Assembly: GCA_038501785.1 (NCBI GenBank)
Contig: JBAMJR010000025.1
Location: 6,630,001 to 6,694,000 of the forward strand
Direction: 5' to 3'
Length of the DNA: 64,000 bases
Source: Myoxocephalus aenaeus
Lineage: Eukaryota; Chordata; Actinopteri; Perciformes; Cottidae
Below the pieces are notes generated by a model that was not told the DNA's origin, searched no databases, and saw only the letters and a program-made list of their open reading frames with translations. This document shows positions 45,669-57,289 of the stretch, in pieces; position 1 is the stretch's first letter, and each line of letters begins with the position of its first letter. Both the position numbers and the translations under genes were made by a program.

Positions 45669-47329
45669 GGCTCAGAGCTCCTGTGTGAATCGCGCATGAT
45701 CTCACAGAGCAAGGACAAGGAAGTGGAGAGTCTGGAGCGTCCAGCAACATCTGAACCATACTTTTGTGCCATTTTTTTCACGTAGCTATTAATAGAAACA
45801 TCACGTAAACATCGTAGACTGCTTCGACACAGTCACCATGGAGTTAAACAGTTTATTAGTCTCTAACAATACTGATCAAAGTCAGTAATATTATAAATCA
45901 ACAAACAGTCTACAAGTTGGCGGACGTAGTCAATTAAGTGATTACTGCATATACTGTTCAGACTTTTAGGCAGAATTTCTCCCTTCTACAACCCATAGCC
46001 GTACTGCTTTGTATCGGCGGGTTAAACGGCAAGCTGATGTCTGGCGGCTGCAGAAACAGCGTATGTCAACTTGAAGAGTGGTCTTCTTTCTGCAGGTTGA
46101 AGTGGGGAGCATGGGGCAAGTTATCTGCTCCTCTTTCGGGATCCAAAAACAGTCTGTTGTTTAACCAGCGAATGTAGAACTGTTCTTCAGGTTCTTCGAA
46201 GCACCGACGTTGTTTTTCCCCATTTCATACGAATTGAATGCATTGGGCAGGTCAGTGTGAAGCTAGCAGTCCATATAGTCTTGGTGACTTCAGGGCTGTG
46301 TCAGAGACTTCATGGGGTTCCCGTAGCTCTCATCCAATGAGGACCAGTGTTGTGATGCGATTAGACCGCATGGTGAAGTCCCAACAATAGGAAACAGCCA
46401 TGTTTAAAGTTATCATTGCTTGTTGCCTCTTCTCTTTTTGTTTTAACCCAAGAGCTACAGTATCCCATGCAGCCAGTTTCAATCTGTTTTTGCAGCATTA
46501 TTATTTTGTTAATGTTTTCTTGGAAGTGAACCTATGGCTTCCCAAAGTTTCCGCAGGCTAGATGAGGTTAATTTTTGAGGGGATTAAAATGCAGAGCTCC
46601 ATCTAAGTAAATGTATCCAGAGATCTTGCTTTAAAGTACAAATTAAATTGAATCTTATCCGTTCTGCTTTTGGTAATCCCGAGAGTGTATATCACGCTCC
46701 TTCTAAATGCCTTTTCCTTTTCATTCCTTTTTTTGTCAACTTGATTTGTCTTCTATTTTTAACCAAGATATATAACAATGGAACATTGAATGGTACTTTC
46801 CCAAAGTGTCTTTCCCTATTTCTGTGTCCCATTTCTGTCTTTATTAAAACAGAGAAAATGTGCAGTTTAGTTGTCAAGCCACGAGGTAGTAAATGTACAG
46901 TAAATTTGTATTTTGTATGAATTGTCAAGGAATAATGAATGCTTCTGTTGTTCTCTTGTATCATTGCAATTAGTTTTTGTAAATGTCACACAGTAAGTGC
47001 AAATAACATTCAGTAATCAGTAACTCCTATAATAGTCATGAATAACCAGATTTCTCTCTGTTCCATGAATCTGATCAGTACCAGGATAAGCATCATAACC
47101 ACCGACATGGACAGATGGCTCATGCCATACGTGTGAATCAAGCAGATCTGATCGAGGATGCAGAGATCACCAGAAGACCATTGTCTGCCCAATATTGATC
47201 ACCAATCAAAAAAGATACTGAAAAACACAGAATTGCTTGATGTATTTTACATTGTGCTTCCCAAACTCTCAGATGCAGAATGTATCTGCCAATTGTATTC
47301 CTCATTGACTGTATATACGGTGGTCCTCC
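45669..47329. other. No gene recognised
   Basis: Nothing named on either strand. Confidence 0.35.
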
Positions 47330-47680
47330 ACCGTATATCAGAATCCGAATCAGCTTTATTGGTCATGTGTGTTTACACATACGTGGAATTTGACTCCGGT
47401 TTCACGTAGCTCTTCGTACTTATACAATATACAACAAACAAGATAAATATTAGAAAAAGACTGTAACAAGTTCAGTTACCTCCCAGAGTTTCCGGATTTG
47501 CAATTTAGAGGACTTGGGATGCACCCAAGGTGTTGCAGCATATGGTGCAGTCCCATGTTGATTCCATCATCAACCAACCTGTTTGCATGGTAGGCAAACT
47601 GCAGGGGGTCCAGCAGGGGCCCTGTGATGTCCTTCAGATTCTCTCGCTCATTAAACAACCCTTTGGTTGCGGAGATAATT
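47330..47680 (-). pseudogene. CR1/Rex1-like LINE: 3' tail and RT fragment
   Basis: On the minus strand, 47658-47510 reads DITGPLLDPLQFAYHANRLV, then DDGINMGLHHMLQHL, the mid-RT block also present in the 57268 copy (PLLDPLQFAYRANRSVDDA). Next, 47420-47335 is the tail ending CCAATAAAGCTGATTCGG, an AATAAA plus GATTCTGATT-like terminus typical of this family. The RT catalytic YADD region and the C-terminus between the two parts are deleted. Old copy with substitutions. Confidence 0.75.
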
Positions 47681-48870
47681 AAGGAAAGGTTTAAAAAATA
47701 TGTTGTCCAAGAATAGGCGCGGGGGGGGCTTGGTGCTTCTAAGGTTAAGGGTCTTGGAGGCGATGGAGAAGTGTTCGGTTTCTGTGTGCTGGTGTGAACT
47801 GGCTGGAAACTTCGAACGTGGTTCTCTTGATATCATCCGATGAGGCCAGTGAGACAAAGTCCATTTTCAAGATGAGGTAAGTGGATGGATGATGTCGCTC
47901 GTATGTTGAAGTGAAGTTCCTCACCTTTACGGGTGCCTGGGTCGATGTTGCTTGATCTTGGTTCTGACGCAGAATACGAGGGCAGAACAGGAGTGGGTCA
48001 GCGGGTTATTCATGGCAATGCAGGAAGTCAAACACAATCAACTTGCCAGGCAAATCTTGGATGCCTCACCGTGGATTCACTTCAAATATAGCTGAGAAAG
48101 CTCAGGAGTTTGAGCCAGAGATGAGATGGGTGGCCAAGGAGAACTTGTGTATAACCTCCAACCTGTCAGCCACAGCTGTAAGGAGATTAACTTAAGATAG
48201 TTTGGCCACCACACTGCATACATTTTTAAGGAGCACAAGGCTCTCAGACGTAGCAGCTCTGGCCAGAGAGACACACAATGCTGATTACTCTGAGAATCAC
48301 CAACTGCCTTGGAGTGTTTTCATTTTCTCTCAAATCCTCATTTTTTTCTGTCCTCTTCCTTCAAATTTTTCTTTCATCAACTCTTTGCCTCTTCTTCTTC
48401 CACTTCAGGTAGACCATTGCTCTCATTTTCCCAGTGTTCCTACATCTGTTTCTCGCTCCCTCTCTCACATTTTCGCTCTGACCTGGTTCTGTTGGATCTT
48501 GTTGGTAGGCCTCAATTTGTTCCGCTAGCATAGCTCTGCACACACACGCGCACACACACACACACACACACACGTTTGGAAATCAGTAGAACACCAACAC
48601 ACAACACACATCCAAAAGGCTTTTCAAGTGTGCGTATATGCATTGGAATCTAAGTACTCTTTACTAAACACACATGCAAACAGATGTGCACTCATGCGGT
48701 CAGAAGCTTATGAGAGTACACTTTTGCTCTGTGGCTTTATTTTGAATGTCCACAGTAAGTCTGCAGGTAAAATCAATTTTTGTTAAAGTACAAGATACAT
48801 TTGCTTTGATTTATCATTTAAAGGTTAACGTTGGTATTTTTGTAAACTAGACCCCTTTTATGTACCCATG
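47681..48870. other. No gene; (CA)n at 48538-48573
   Basis: No named content. 47690-48190 may be older LINE-derived sequence, but no motif confirms it. Confidence 0.35.
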
Positions 48871-49220
48871 TTCTATCCATCCATCCATTATCAGCCGCTG
48901 ATCCGGGGTCGGGTCGCGGTGGCAGCAGGTTCAGCAGGCCGACCCAGGCTTCCCTCTCACCCGCAACACTTTCCAGCTCATTCTGGGGGATCCCGAGGCG
49001 TTCCAAGGCCAGCGGGGAGATATAATCCCTCCAGCGTGTCCTTGGTCTTCCCCGGGGTCTCCTACCAGTTGGATGTGCCTGGAAAACCTCTAATGGAAAG
49101 CGTCCAGGAGGCATCCTGATTAGATGCCCGAACCACACGACAACATAGCTCCCAGGATCACTGAGCCACTCAAACTCCTCCACCACGTTAAGGTGGCGAT
49201 TCGTTGGAGGAATAATACTA
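48871..49220 (-). pseudogene. Rex3/RTE-type LINE 3' end
   Basis: The minus-strand open frame 49240-48818 ends with MPPGRFPLEVFQAHPTGRRP, then RGRPRTRWRDYIS, LERLGIPQNELESVAGERE and LLPPRPDPGSAADNGWMDR. This is the C-terminal end of RTE-clade (Rex3-like) LINE proteins. The 3' tail is (GGAT)n, seen on the plus strand as CCATCCATCCATCC at 48877, also typical of RTE elements. 5'-truncated: the RT domain is absent. The frame is still open, so the copy is relatively young. Confidence 0.8.
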
Positions 49221-49294
49221 CTACTAATAGTAGTACCCATGTTATTGGGTCAAAATAACTAATAACACGTTCTGAAAGTGTTCACAGCGTGTGG

Positions 49295-49430
49295 AGTCTG
49301 TGTCCGCCTTTCACCGTGATTTGTCAATTCAGTTGTCCGTCGACATTTTGTGTGACTACCCAATCAACACTCAGGAAATCCTTAAGGACCTACCCACCCA
49401 CCTACGGTGCAAAAAGACACTAGTTTTCAG
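49295..49430 (-). repeat. Inverse copy of the repeat at 45531-45668
   Basis: Same landmarks in reverse complement (CCGCCTTTCACCGTGATTTG to GGTGCAAAAAGACAC). About 3.6 kb apart, divergently placed around quiet DNA and LINE ends. Confidence 0.75.
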
Positions 49431-49960
49431 ATAAACAACACACTAGCCACCTGAAAATTAGTGTTTTCTTGCAGTGTACTTAAAAAGAACACGTTTTACT
49501 CTGCGTGAGTACATATGTTGTTCTTGTTCTGAAAACTGTTCTTGAAAAAACGAAACTGAAACATGCACATTGTGTTAACACATAGTAAATAGTTTGTTTT
49601 TCTTTTTAGTACATATTGACTCATATAGTCAATATTTTGTTTGAAAACAAAAACCGTTGTTCATTTTTCATTTGCCCATGAAGCTTGGTTTGTAGTATGT
49701 CATTCCTCAGTCCCACACTTCTACTCAAAAAACGATAATACAACATTTACATGTACATGTATCTACCATTTTATTCATATATTCCACTGCTTTTGTGAAC
49801 CTTTGGTAAACCAATTCCAAGCACCAAAACAGTTCGTCCACATGAGTAAAGGTATGTTTTCACGAAGAGATATAAATAATTTCCAAAATCTAGATAACAT
49901 TTTTCAGCTTTAGGGCCATATTTTCTCTTTACACTTGTGCCTGAGGACAATTGTGCCTCA
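49431..49960. other. No gene
   Basis: Nothing recognised. Confidence 0.35.
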
Positions 49961-50910
49961 TTATACAGAGAGTGGAGATTGTTCTGCATTTTTTTATGTA
50001 ACACGTGGGTATGTATCTCATATGCAAGTGCCTTTAAAAAAAAAGAGGTGAATTTAAGAAATTATGTAAAATCGAGAAGGCCTAAGACCCTGAAGGGTTA
50101 AAAAGGTGAATTTAAGGAATTTATTAAAATCGCGAAAATGGCCTCATGCCGTGTTCACACCAAAACAGTTGCAAAATATTTGCACGACCAGATTACATGT
50201 TAAGTCAATGCACAGACGCGAATGGTTGCGATAAAGCAAATTTTTCGCCGGGCGGGGCGATAGAGACAAATTTGCGTTGCGAATATTCGCAAATCTGCCT
50301 TTTAATAATTCGCCCGACGCAGAGTTGCGAAAGCCATTCGGCGTTGAGAAGCTCCGCCCGGCATCACCACAGTCCTGCCGTTACTGAATCAAACTGCTGG
50401 TCCTGAAGGAGCGCTGGAAGCGGCTTCATTCAGACACTCGTCCTGGAGGAGTCGGAGCTGTGTGTAACTACGGATAATATTATGAACCCAGACACGGGGG
50501 CGTTTGATCTTCCGACGTGTGTGGGACTTCCTCAACAAGTATAAAGCAGAACTAGTGGTTATTTCAATGGTGAATGGCGGAAATGGTAAATGTTTTCACA
50601 GACACAGAGATAACCCCCTTTCCGCAGCGAATGGTTACGAAACAGCGAAAAAGTGAATTAACCACATAAAGTCGAGCGAGTAAACTCAGTCGAAAAAGCG
50701 TTGTGAAAATTCGCAACTCTTTTGGTGTGAACACGGCATCAGACTTCAGAGGGTTAACCCTTTAGACTCTGAGGTCATTTTCTCGATTTTACATAATTTC
50801 TTAAATTCACCTTTTTAAAGGCACTTGGTTATAAAAGATACATACCCATGTTTTACATCAAAAATTGCAGAACAATCTCAGCTCCACTTTAAGAGGAGTT
50901 TAGTTGCCTG
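49961..50910. mobile_element. Palindromic element split by a Harbinger MITE
   Basis: 49968-50145 (GTGGAGATTGTTCTGCA, GGGTATGTATCT, AAGTGCCTTTAAAAA, GAATTTAAGAAATTATGTAA) is repeated in reverse complement at 50748-50900. Without the 592-bp MITE between them the arms would be almost adjacent. No coding sequence, class unknown. Confidence 0.75.
50147..50738. mobile_element. PIF/Harbinger-type MITE, copy B
   Basis: 592 bp. Ends TGCCGTGTTCACACCAAAA and TTTTGGTGTGAACACGGCA are exact inverses, flanked by TCA on both sides (50144-50146 and 50739-50741), a variant of the usual TTA target. The body includes TATAAAGCAGAACTAGTGGT. No coding sequence. Confidence 0.85.
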
Positions 50911-51830
50911 ATCTGTCACTATCGCCTGTGTCACATAATCACTAGTTCATGAGATCATTAATATGGAATATCAAACACAACTTGAAACAATATTTCTCGA
51001 CAAACATTCCAGACCAACGTCCCTGTCTTCATAGCCCATGAGCTACATTAGTATGAAGCGTGTGTCGGAAAGCGACAAGAACTTACTTGCAAATGAACTT
51101 TTGCTTATTAGTATTGAAATTAATGCAGCAGGGGACTCAGAAATCAAATCAAATCACCTGCTCTGAGGTGTAAGAGTGAAGTCATGTCATGTATTCTTCT
51201 GGAGTCATTGTGTCATCCTGAATGTTTACACATCGACTTTAGTAGCAAGGGAGAGAGAAAACATCGTCAGATCATTTCTGCTCGTCTAAAAAGCAAATGT
51301 AGTCAGTCCTAAAGAAGCAGCTAGTGTGGACTTCTACATCCTTGTGCTGTTGCTGTCCACGGGATACATTGTTATCCACATGCTTGTCATCCACATTGAT
51401 CCAGTCACGTCAATCCCCGTCTCCTGCTGAAGACAATATTGCTCCCATACATCATCTCCGAGGGCTTTAGCCATCAGGATGGCCAAGTTAGGGATTTGTG
51501 GAAAAACCTTGAAACGCCATGAGGTCGATGAGTGAAGCAGCAAGCCATCATTCAGCACAGAGGGCCCTTGACAAAAAAAATTGAGAAGAGGAAAAAAAAC
51601 GTTGTCAATCAATATAGGAGCCATCCAAGTCTGTCAGAGACGCATGAAGGAGAAGCTATCTATCATCACCTTTAGGCTGGGACACTATAGGACTTTCAAA
51701 AATGCACTGCGTCAGATAACTTTGGTTTTCATCGAAATTGAAAAACTTGGGATTTAGGGATAGTTTAGCTTTTAGCGGTACCCACAGCCACTCTGTGACT
51801 TGTTGATACATATATTTGTATGATATCCTG
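50911..51830. other. No gene recognised
   Basis: Nothing named. Confidence 0.35.
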
Positions 51831-52084
51831 CAAAAAAAAATTCAGGCATTTTCCTACAAAAGCCAGCAACACGTGTCAATTCCCACTTGTTACATACAGT
51901 CTGTAGGAAGTAAACTTCACAGGAAACAACTCAGGTTCAGGAAAATATTAGGAAATATCATGAAATACATAGTTTTATGAAAAGATCATCGTTTGGTATC
52001 TATGGAAGTGTCGTTACTGAAGTATGCAAGTTATGAACAAATAAATCAATATTGACTTCTTAATTTACACAGGGAACAAACAGT
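51831..52084 (+). repeat. Interspersed repeat shared with 36231-36545
   Basis: GCCAGCAACACGTGTCAATT, ATACAGTCTGTAGGAAGT, ATCGTTTGG and CGTTACTGAAG. It leads directly into the next repeat. Confidence 0.65.
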
Positions 52085-52990
52085 GGTCACGCCCCCTCAC
52101 TGTTCATCAGTTATTTGATTGGACGCTGCAGTGAAGACGCTCACAGATTAAACTCAAGTTATATATTAGAGTGTTTTCTGATTCACCATCTGGTTAAAAT
52201 ATGTTCATTGTAGGTCTGAACAACAAAAGGACCACAAACAACTTTCTTCATTTATAAAAAGATTAGTCTTTTCCTGATCTGTTTCCCTCAATAACTTTAA
52301 TTATGTATATAATTAAAATCAGAGAGAGCTGGAGAGAGGAAACAATTTTTACAACATATGAGGAGAAACCATATTTATAGTGTGGGTTATTTTATAATGT
52401 CACAATCAGAATTTCAAAAACTAGACGTAAGTAATGAATAAATAAGATTCATTCCGCCGGTAGAATCAATCCTGCGCATAAGCAGGACACCGAACACAGT
52501 AGAAATACCACACACTGTGTATAAATACTCAATGCAAGGTACAGGTAACAGACTACAGAGAAATCATCGCCACTCTGACAGTGATAATAACTGTGTCTTT
52601 ATTAATATAAGTACTAGTTTAACACCATTAAATCAACTGAAAACATGACAATCCTTTGTATCAATATTTTAAGTGCATTTTTATTGAAATGTTCGCTAAA
52701 AACAGTCCGCACCAGAAAACAACTCTGTTACACTGATCATGTGTACAGACACAAACTCCATCATAAGTCTCTGTTAAAGCCCGACTGCAGCTGATCCAGA
52801 TGTGATCAGCTGTGATCGGTGGCCGCAGTCATCAGAAACCGACGTCGCTTCACGTGACGCTTCACGTGACGCTTCAGAGGAAAGGACGTCTCATGTCTCT
52901 GAAAACATGTTTCGTTGTGTCCTTGTGTCCTGTCCTCGCATGGTTTCCCGACTCTCCATGCATCCCTGGTGAGGTAGTGAGGGAAACGGG
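52085..52990 (+). repeat. Second copy of the 27860-28735 repeat core
   Basis: Matches in order: CACGCCCCCTCA, TGTTCATTGTAGGTCTGAAC, AATTAAAATCAGAGAGAGCT, GTGATCAGCTGT, CTTCACGTGACGCTTCA and CATGCATCCCTGGTG. Here CTTCACGTGACG is doubled and the 55-bp outer ends of the first copy are absent. Confidence 0.85.
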
Positions 52991-55172
52991 GAGCAGTTAG
53001 GAGACGTGGGATGCAGCCAGAGAGAATGGAAGCTGAACTGTGAGGATGAGACCAGCCTGATCTACTCCGTATGTCACGAATAATTTCTTCCCACCTGAAA
53101 CACATAAAAACAGAAAAAACATATTAATACAGGGAGATGCACTTCATCGCTGCCTGGTATATTTTATTATATATTTCCTGGGTTGGACATAAAAAAAGGG
53201 TAAAAAGTCAATAGAGTCCAGGTGGAAAAATACCAGTTTCCCTTCTAACTGTTTTACAGCAGACATTTTGGCTTGGTATAGCGGGAAAAGCTCTGTCTGC
53301 ATTGTTGGTCATTTGAACTGCTACTCTCTTGAAACGTAATCTGAATTGCATGTTTAAGCCTCTATTTCAGTTGTAATCTGTTTGACAAAATAATCCCTAT
53401 TCTTCTGTTTATTTTTTTTATATCATTCATGGACCTTTAAGTACCATTTCAACCCAAATTAATCTCTATTTGGTTTCCTTCTTTGCAATCCAACCATGCA
53501 GATGTATGCACAGAGATCTTGATTGTTATTTGGTATCTGATAATTCTGCTTTAACCCGTACAGAAACGCTTTTTCACCAGACACATATATGTAATATCCA
53601 GACTACACTGTACACGTTAAGGACTATTTCTTTGGTTCCAGTGAGAATTGTGGAGGCCGACATCTTAAAACCTTATTTTGGTGTGTTTACTTTGGGTTGT
53701 GGTGATTGTTGCATCGCTCGCCATCTATTTTTTTGTGTCAAAAGCCGACAGTGTCCTTCTGCTCATTATTGTATGTATGATGCTGAATTGATTCATGCCA
53801 CTTCAACTATTAACTATATAATGTAACGTCTGTTTTTCAAGAAAGAGGCCAAACCAAGACCGCATGATGTCTCTTCATCATGGCCGTGTCCTTTTTACAC
53901 TTTATTCACCCTCTTTTATGAGAGCATTATTCCAAGGATCAAATGTAGTGAGTAAACAGGCAATAACGTTCATGGAAAGCAATAGATACATTTGTTGGGC
54001 CTAGTTAACGACAGCTCTCACTGTGTGATGTGTCACTGCATCTCATGTCCTTGTAAACTGGGTTCTCATTCGCTGCTGGATGGCTGTGATTTCCACCCAA
54101 CAACTTCATGAAGACTAGATGTCAAGTTATAAATATCAAACATGTCTGATATTATCAGGGTAGCTTGGATCAGTCTATTTAGAGTGACACTCCACAACAA
54201 CAGATGCTCTTTGTCAACCAACACTTCCTCCCACTCAGCTGAGAACATGTAACTCATCACAGTAAACTCTGCTGTGTTGCCGAGTTGGGTCAACTTTAAA
54301 CTCTCTTTGTGTAGTTTGGATCAAATGGAAAGAGACCTCCGTCCTGATGAAGTCAGACTCAGAGACGGGCTGATTATGTCTCAAAAAAAGACCCAGCCCG
54401 GGTGACTCCACACACACATTGCACTGAATGTTTTGGCTCTGGGCGTCCTGCTGCCACCCTTTTCTTCTGTGCTGCAGCCAGGGCAAGGAAATAAAGAGAA
54501 ACATGAATAAACTGAAGTGACAGTCTGGTACAGAATTCACACATTCACAGCTCATGAATAGTCGCTTGTAAATTGTTTAAAGCAGTGTTCTGAGGTTGGT
54601 CAGGGCAAAGCAGGTCAACCTTTATTAATATGTGTGTGCTGTGATTGTCAAAAGGCCATGGCTTAACATTTGTGTGCAAAATTGTACCTACCATATACCA
54701 TATTTTGTCTCTATGGACTAACATATATAAAAGTCCATGATCTAAATTTTAACTCACACTATTCTGAAGCAACCCCCTGCAATAAAATTAAATAAATGAA
54801 AGTTGTCTCAAAGTCTGGCTCAGAAGAAAGTATTACAAATATAGATAATGTTTTATAATTTAACAACATTTTACAAGTTGCCAGCAGAGAAATAAAACAG
54901 TTATTTGTGATGAGCAGTGATAATAAATCATAAGTTTTTATAGAAATGTGCTTAAACTTTTGGTGTAATTCAAACAGTTTATAGTTTATCATTCTGCATA
55001 TATTGTATACCACAGTCACAGAATAGTAGAACACAAAAGGACTGGAAAAGAGATGGTGAAAGGATTAATACACACTGTAAACAAGCACTGTTGTGTCAAT
55101 TGGTACAATCATGACAGATTTACGTTGCCTTTAATTGGATATCGAGACGCTGTTAGCGTCAGAACTAAAGCT
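52991..55172. other. No gene recognised in 2.2 kb
   Basis: A 118-residue frame at 53470-53826 shows no motif, splice context or repeat match. The rest is AT-rich and unremarkable. Confidence 0.35.
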
Positions 55173-55417
55173 AGGGTGACCAGACGTCCTCTTTTTCCCG
55201 GACATGTCCTCTTTTCGAGACCTAAAAAAAGCGTCCGGCAGGGATTCCAAAAACGTCCGGGATTTTGCTACGTCTGGGAAAATAGTTATTACCCCCTTAC
55301 AAGTTTTGGAAATGGTATCTCCCTCACGTTCCACCTTCTTGCGCAAGCTCTGACTGTAGAGAGAACTGTCATTGGTCGACCGATCTCAACATAAATGTAA
55401 GTTCACGGCAGGCTTTA

Positions 55418-55450
<33 letters not shown>

Positions 55451-55503
55451 CCCCCCCCGCGACGAAGTGTCCTCTTTTTCACAAACTCAAATCTGGTCAC
55501 CCT
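55173..55503. mobile_element. Small MITE with 9-bp target duplication (Mutator-like)
   Basis: Ends AGGGTGACCAGA (55173-55184) and TCTGGTCACCCT (55492-55503) are exact inverses, flanked by ACTAAAGCT on both sides (55164-55172 and 55504-55512). A 9-bp duplication points to a MULE-type transposase acting in trans. Inside, GTCCTCTTTTTC occurs near both ends in inverse arrangement, and a (TAC)n plus C-run lies at 55419-55458. Confidence 0.85.
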
Positions 55504-55887
55504 ACTAAAGCTGCGTAGCATCACCCATTGGTTTGTGGATTACATGCTTTTTTTTTACACAGTAGTGACCATATTTGGACGAGAAGGTGGAGCTGGGAAG
55601 GAGCCAAGCACATTAGCATAACAAATGCTAAGTTCTACCAACGTTGTCGCTAGCTAGCTAGCTTGGTTAGCAAGGTGCATCTGCAATTTCGACCTGTCAA
55701 TCACCTTGTAGCCCCGCCCTAAAGCATCCCCTGCTTTATGGTCTGTTTGACTCTAAATTACCATAATTTACTAAATGAACATCATGCTGTATTGAAGAAG
55801 ACTTGAAACTAGAGATTGAGACATAAACTCATGTTTACAATGTTTACTGAGGGAATAAATCAAGAGAGAAGTAGAGTCATTTATATA

Positions 55888-56126
55888 GACTTCTATACAA
55901 CCAGATGAGTCACCCCCTGGTGGTCAGGAGAGAGAATGCAGCTTTAACACATGAAGCATAGACTTCTATACAATCAGAGGAGTCGCCCCCTGGTGGTCAG
56001 GAGAGAGAATGCAGCTTTAACACATGAAGCATATACTTCTATACAACCAGAGGAGTCACCCCCTGGTGGTCAGGAGAGAGAATGCAGCTTTAACACATGA
56101 AGCATATACTTCTATACAATCAGACA
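55888..56126 (+). repeat. 73-bp tandem repeat, three units plus a partial
   Basis: Units begin at 55888, 55961 and 56034, with a partial at 56107, each starting (G/T)ACTTCTATACAA. Units two and three are nearly identical, so the amplification is recent. Confidence 0.9.
55911..56069 (-). promoter_or_regulatory. Three CTCF-like motifs, one per 73-bp unit
   Basis: On the minus strand, CCACCAGGGGGTG (55911-55923), CCACCAGGGGGCG (55984-55996) and CCACCAGGGGGTG (56057-56069), all in the same orientation. The middle one fits the vertebrate CTCF core best. Motif match only; binding is not shown. Confidence 0.35.
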
Positions 56127-56230
56127 TGTTTTTGCAACCAGTTGCCCCATGGAGGCCATATTCAAATTTGAATGAAGCTCTTAAACTTGCTCTGACGGAT
56201 ACCTGTTCCTAGTACCCCGCAAGTGGAAGA

Positions 56231-56714
56231 CGACAGAAACAAAGTGCTAGTTACGTACAACTCTCATAGCCATCATATTTACCAGAATCAATAATGTACT
56301 AGTAAAAGCAATGAAAAGACATGTTTCCCAAAGAAATTCCAAATGCGGACAAAAATCGACGTCAGAGAAGAAATCCGTGGCCCACAAATTGAGGCGCCTG
56401 TGTCTGGCCTGCACGATCCTCCAATGTCGGACGAGATACATATAATGTTGAGTTTCTTCAAATAAACCTGGGTCGTCAGAAGAGAGTCACGGAGAATGGG
56501 CAGCGCGGTGTTCGGGATCAGTTTGGGATAAAGTGATTCGGAGACCAAACCAGCAGCAGCACATCGTCTCTCCTCCCTCTCCTCTCTCGCTGTGAGCACA
56601 TAGGAAGGAGTCAGTTGCCATGGTTACAGGCATCGGGGTTGCCACTGAGTAATTTTGTCAGGGCTTAACCCTGAACGTTTTGAGTGGAGGCCTGAAAGTA
56701 ATTTGAAATATAAG

Positions 56715-56715
<1 letters not shown>
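56231..56715. other. No gene recognised
   Basis: Nothing named. Confidence 0.35.

Positions 56716-56764
<49 letters not shown>
56716..56764. repeat. (TG)n microsatellite
   Basis: About 24 perfect TG steps at the 3' side of the L2 copy. Confidence 0.95.
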
Positions 56765-56765
<1 letters not shown>

Positions 56766-56769
56766 AAAC

Positions 56770-57267
56770 TTTACGTATCAATAAAGGATGTGGTCATAGT
56801 TGTATAATAAGTAAGTATATTTGGCTCTAGTTCCAGAGGGAGGGGCCAGAAAGGGAGAAGGCCCCGCCCCCCAGGTCCGATGCTTGGACAGAGTGGGGGT
56901 GTAAGGAGAGCAAACGGGCAGCTCTGAGTTCTGGATGTAGTTTGTTGATGGTTTTGGTGGAAGTGCCATACAGGAGGCTGTTGCAGTAGTCCAGTCGAGA
57001 GGTGATGAAGGTGAGGATGAGTGTTTCAGTTGCTGAAGAGGAGAGGGAGTGGCATAGATGGGCGATGTTTTTAAGATGAAAGAAGACTTTTTTTGTGATG
57101 TGCTTGTTCAAAGGAGAGGGTTGGATCAAAGATGACACCAAGGTTACATAAGTTGTGATGCAATTTGTTTAGTGAATTGGGGCCGATGATGATTTCAGAT
57201 TTGTCGCTGTTGAGGAAGTTGGTTTGCATCCAGGTCTTGATATCTGTGAGTCAGTTGCTGATGGTGG
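56770..57267 (-). pseudogene. L2-like LINE, C-terminal part (downstream of the Rex1-like insertion)
   Basis: Minus strand: STISN, then LTDIKTWMQTNFLNSDKSEI and IIIGPNSLN around 57245-57170; then in frame 57141-56827 FFHLKNIAHLCHSLSSSATE, TLILTFITSRLDYCNSLLYG, and GGGAFSLSGPSLWN. This is the region after the RT catalytic block of L2-like LINEs. The text between KTINKL and LRAARLL is shortened, so there is an internal deletion. The other half lies at 59281-59450; together they show that a Rex1-like LINE separates one L2 copy. Confidence 0.8.
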
Positions 57268-57289
57268 AGTAGGTCATAATCAGAATCAG

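Larger units (their letters stand above)
55513..56230 (+). repeat. Teleost interspersed repeat with a local 73-bp triplication
   Basis: TGTCAATCACCTTGTAGCCC, CATCCCCTGCTTTATGGTCT, ACATCATGCTGTATTGAAGA and ACTTCTATACAA are a text I recognise from a widespread fish repeat. Non-coding. Confidence 0.6.

Noticed and set aside
53470..53826. 118-residue plus-strand frame
   Set aside because: No motif, no splice context, ordinary composition; within chance expectation.
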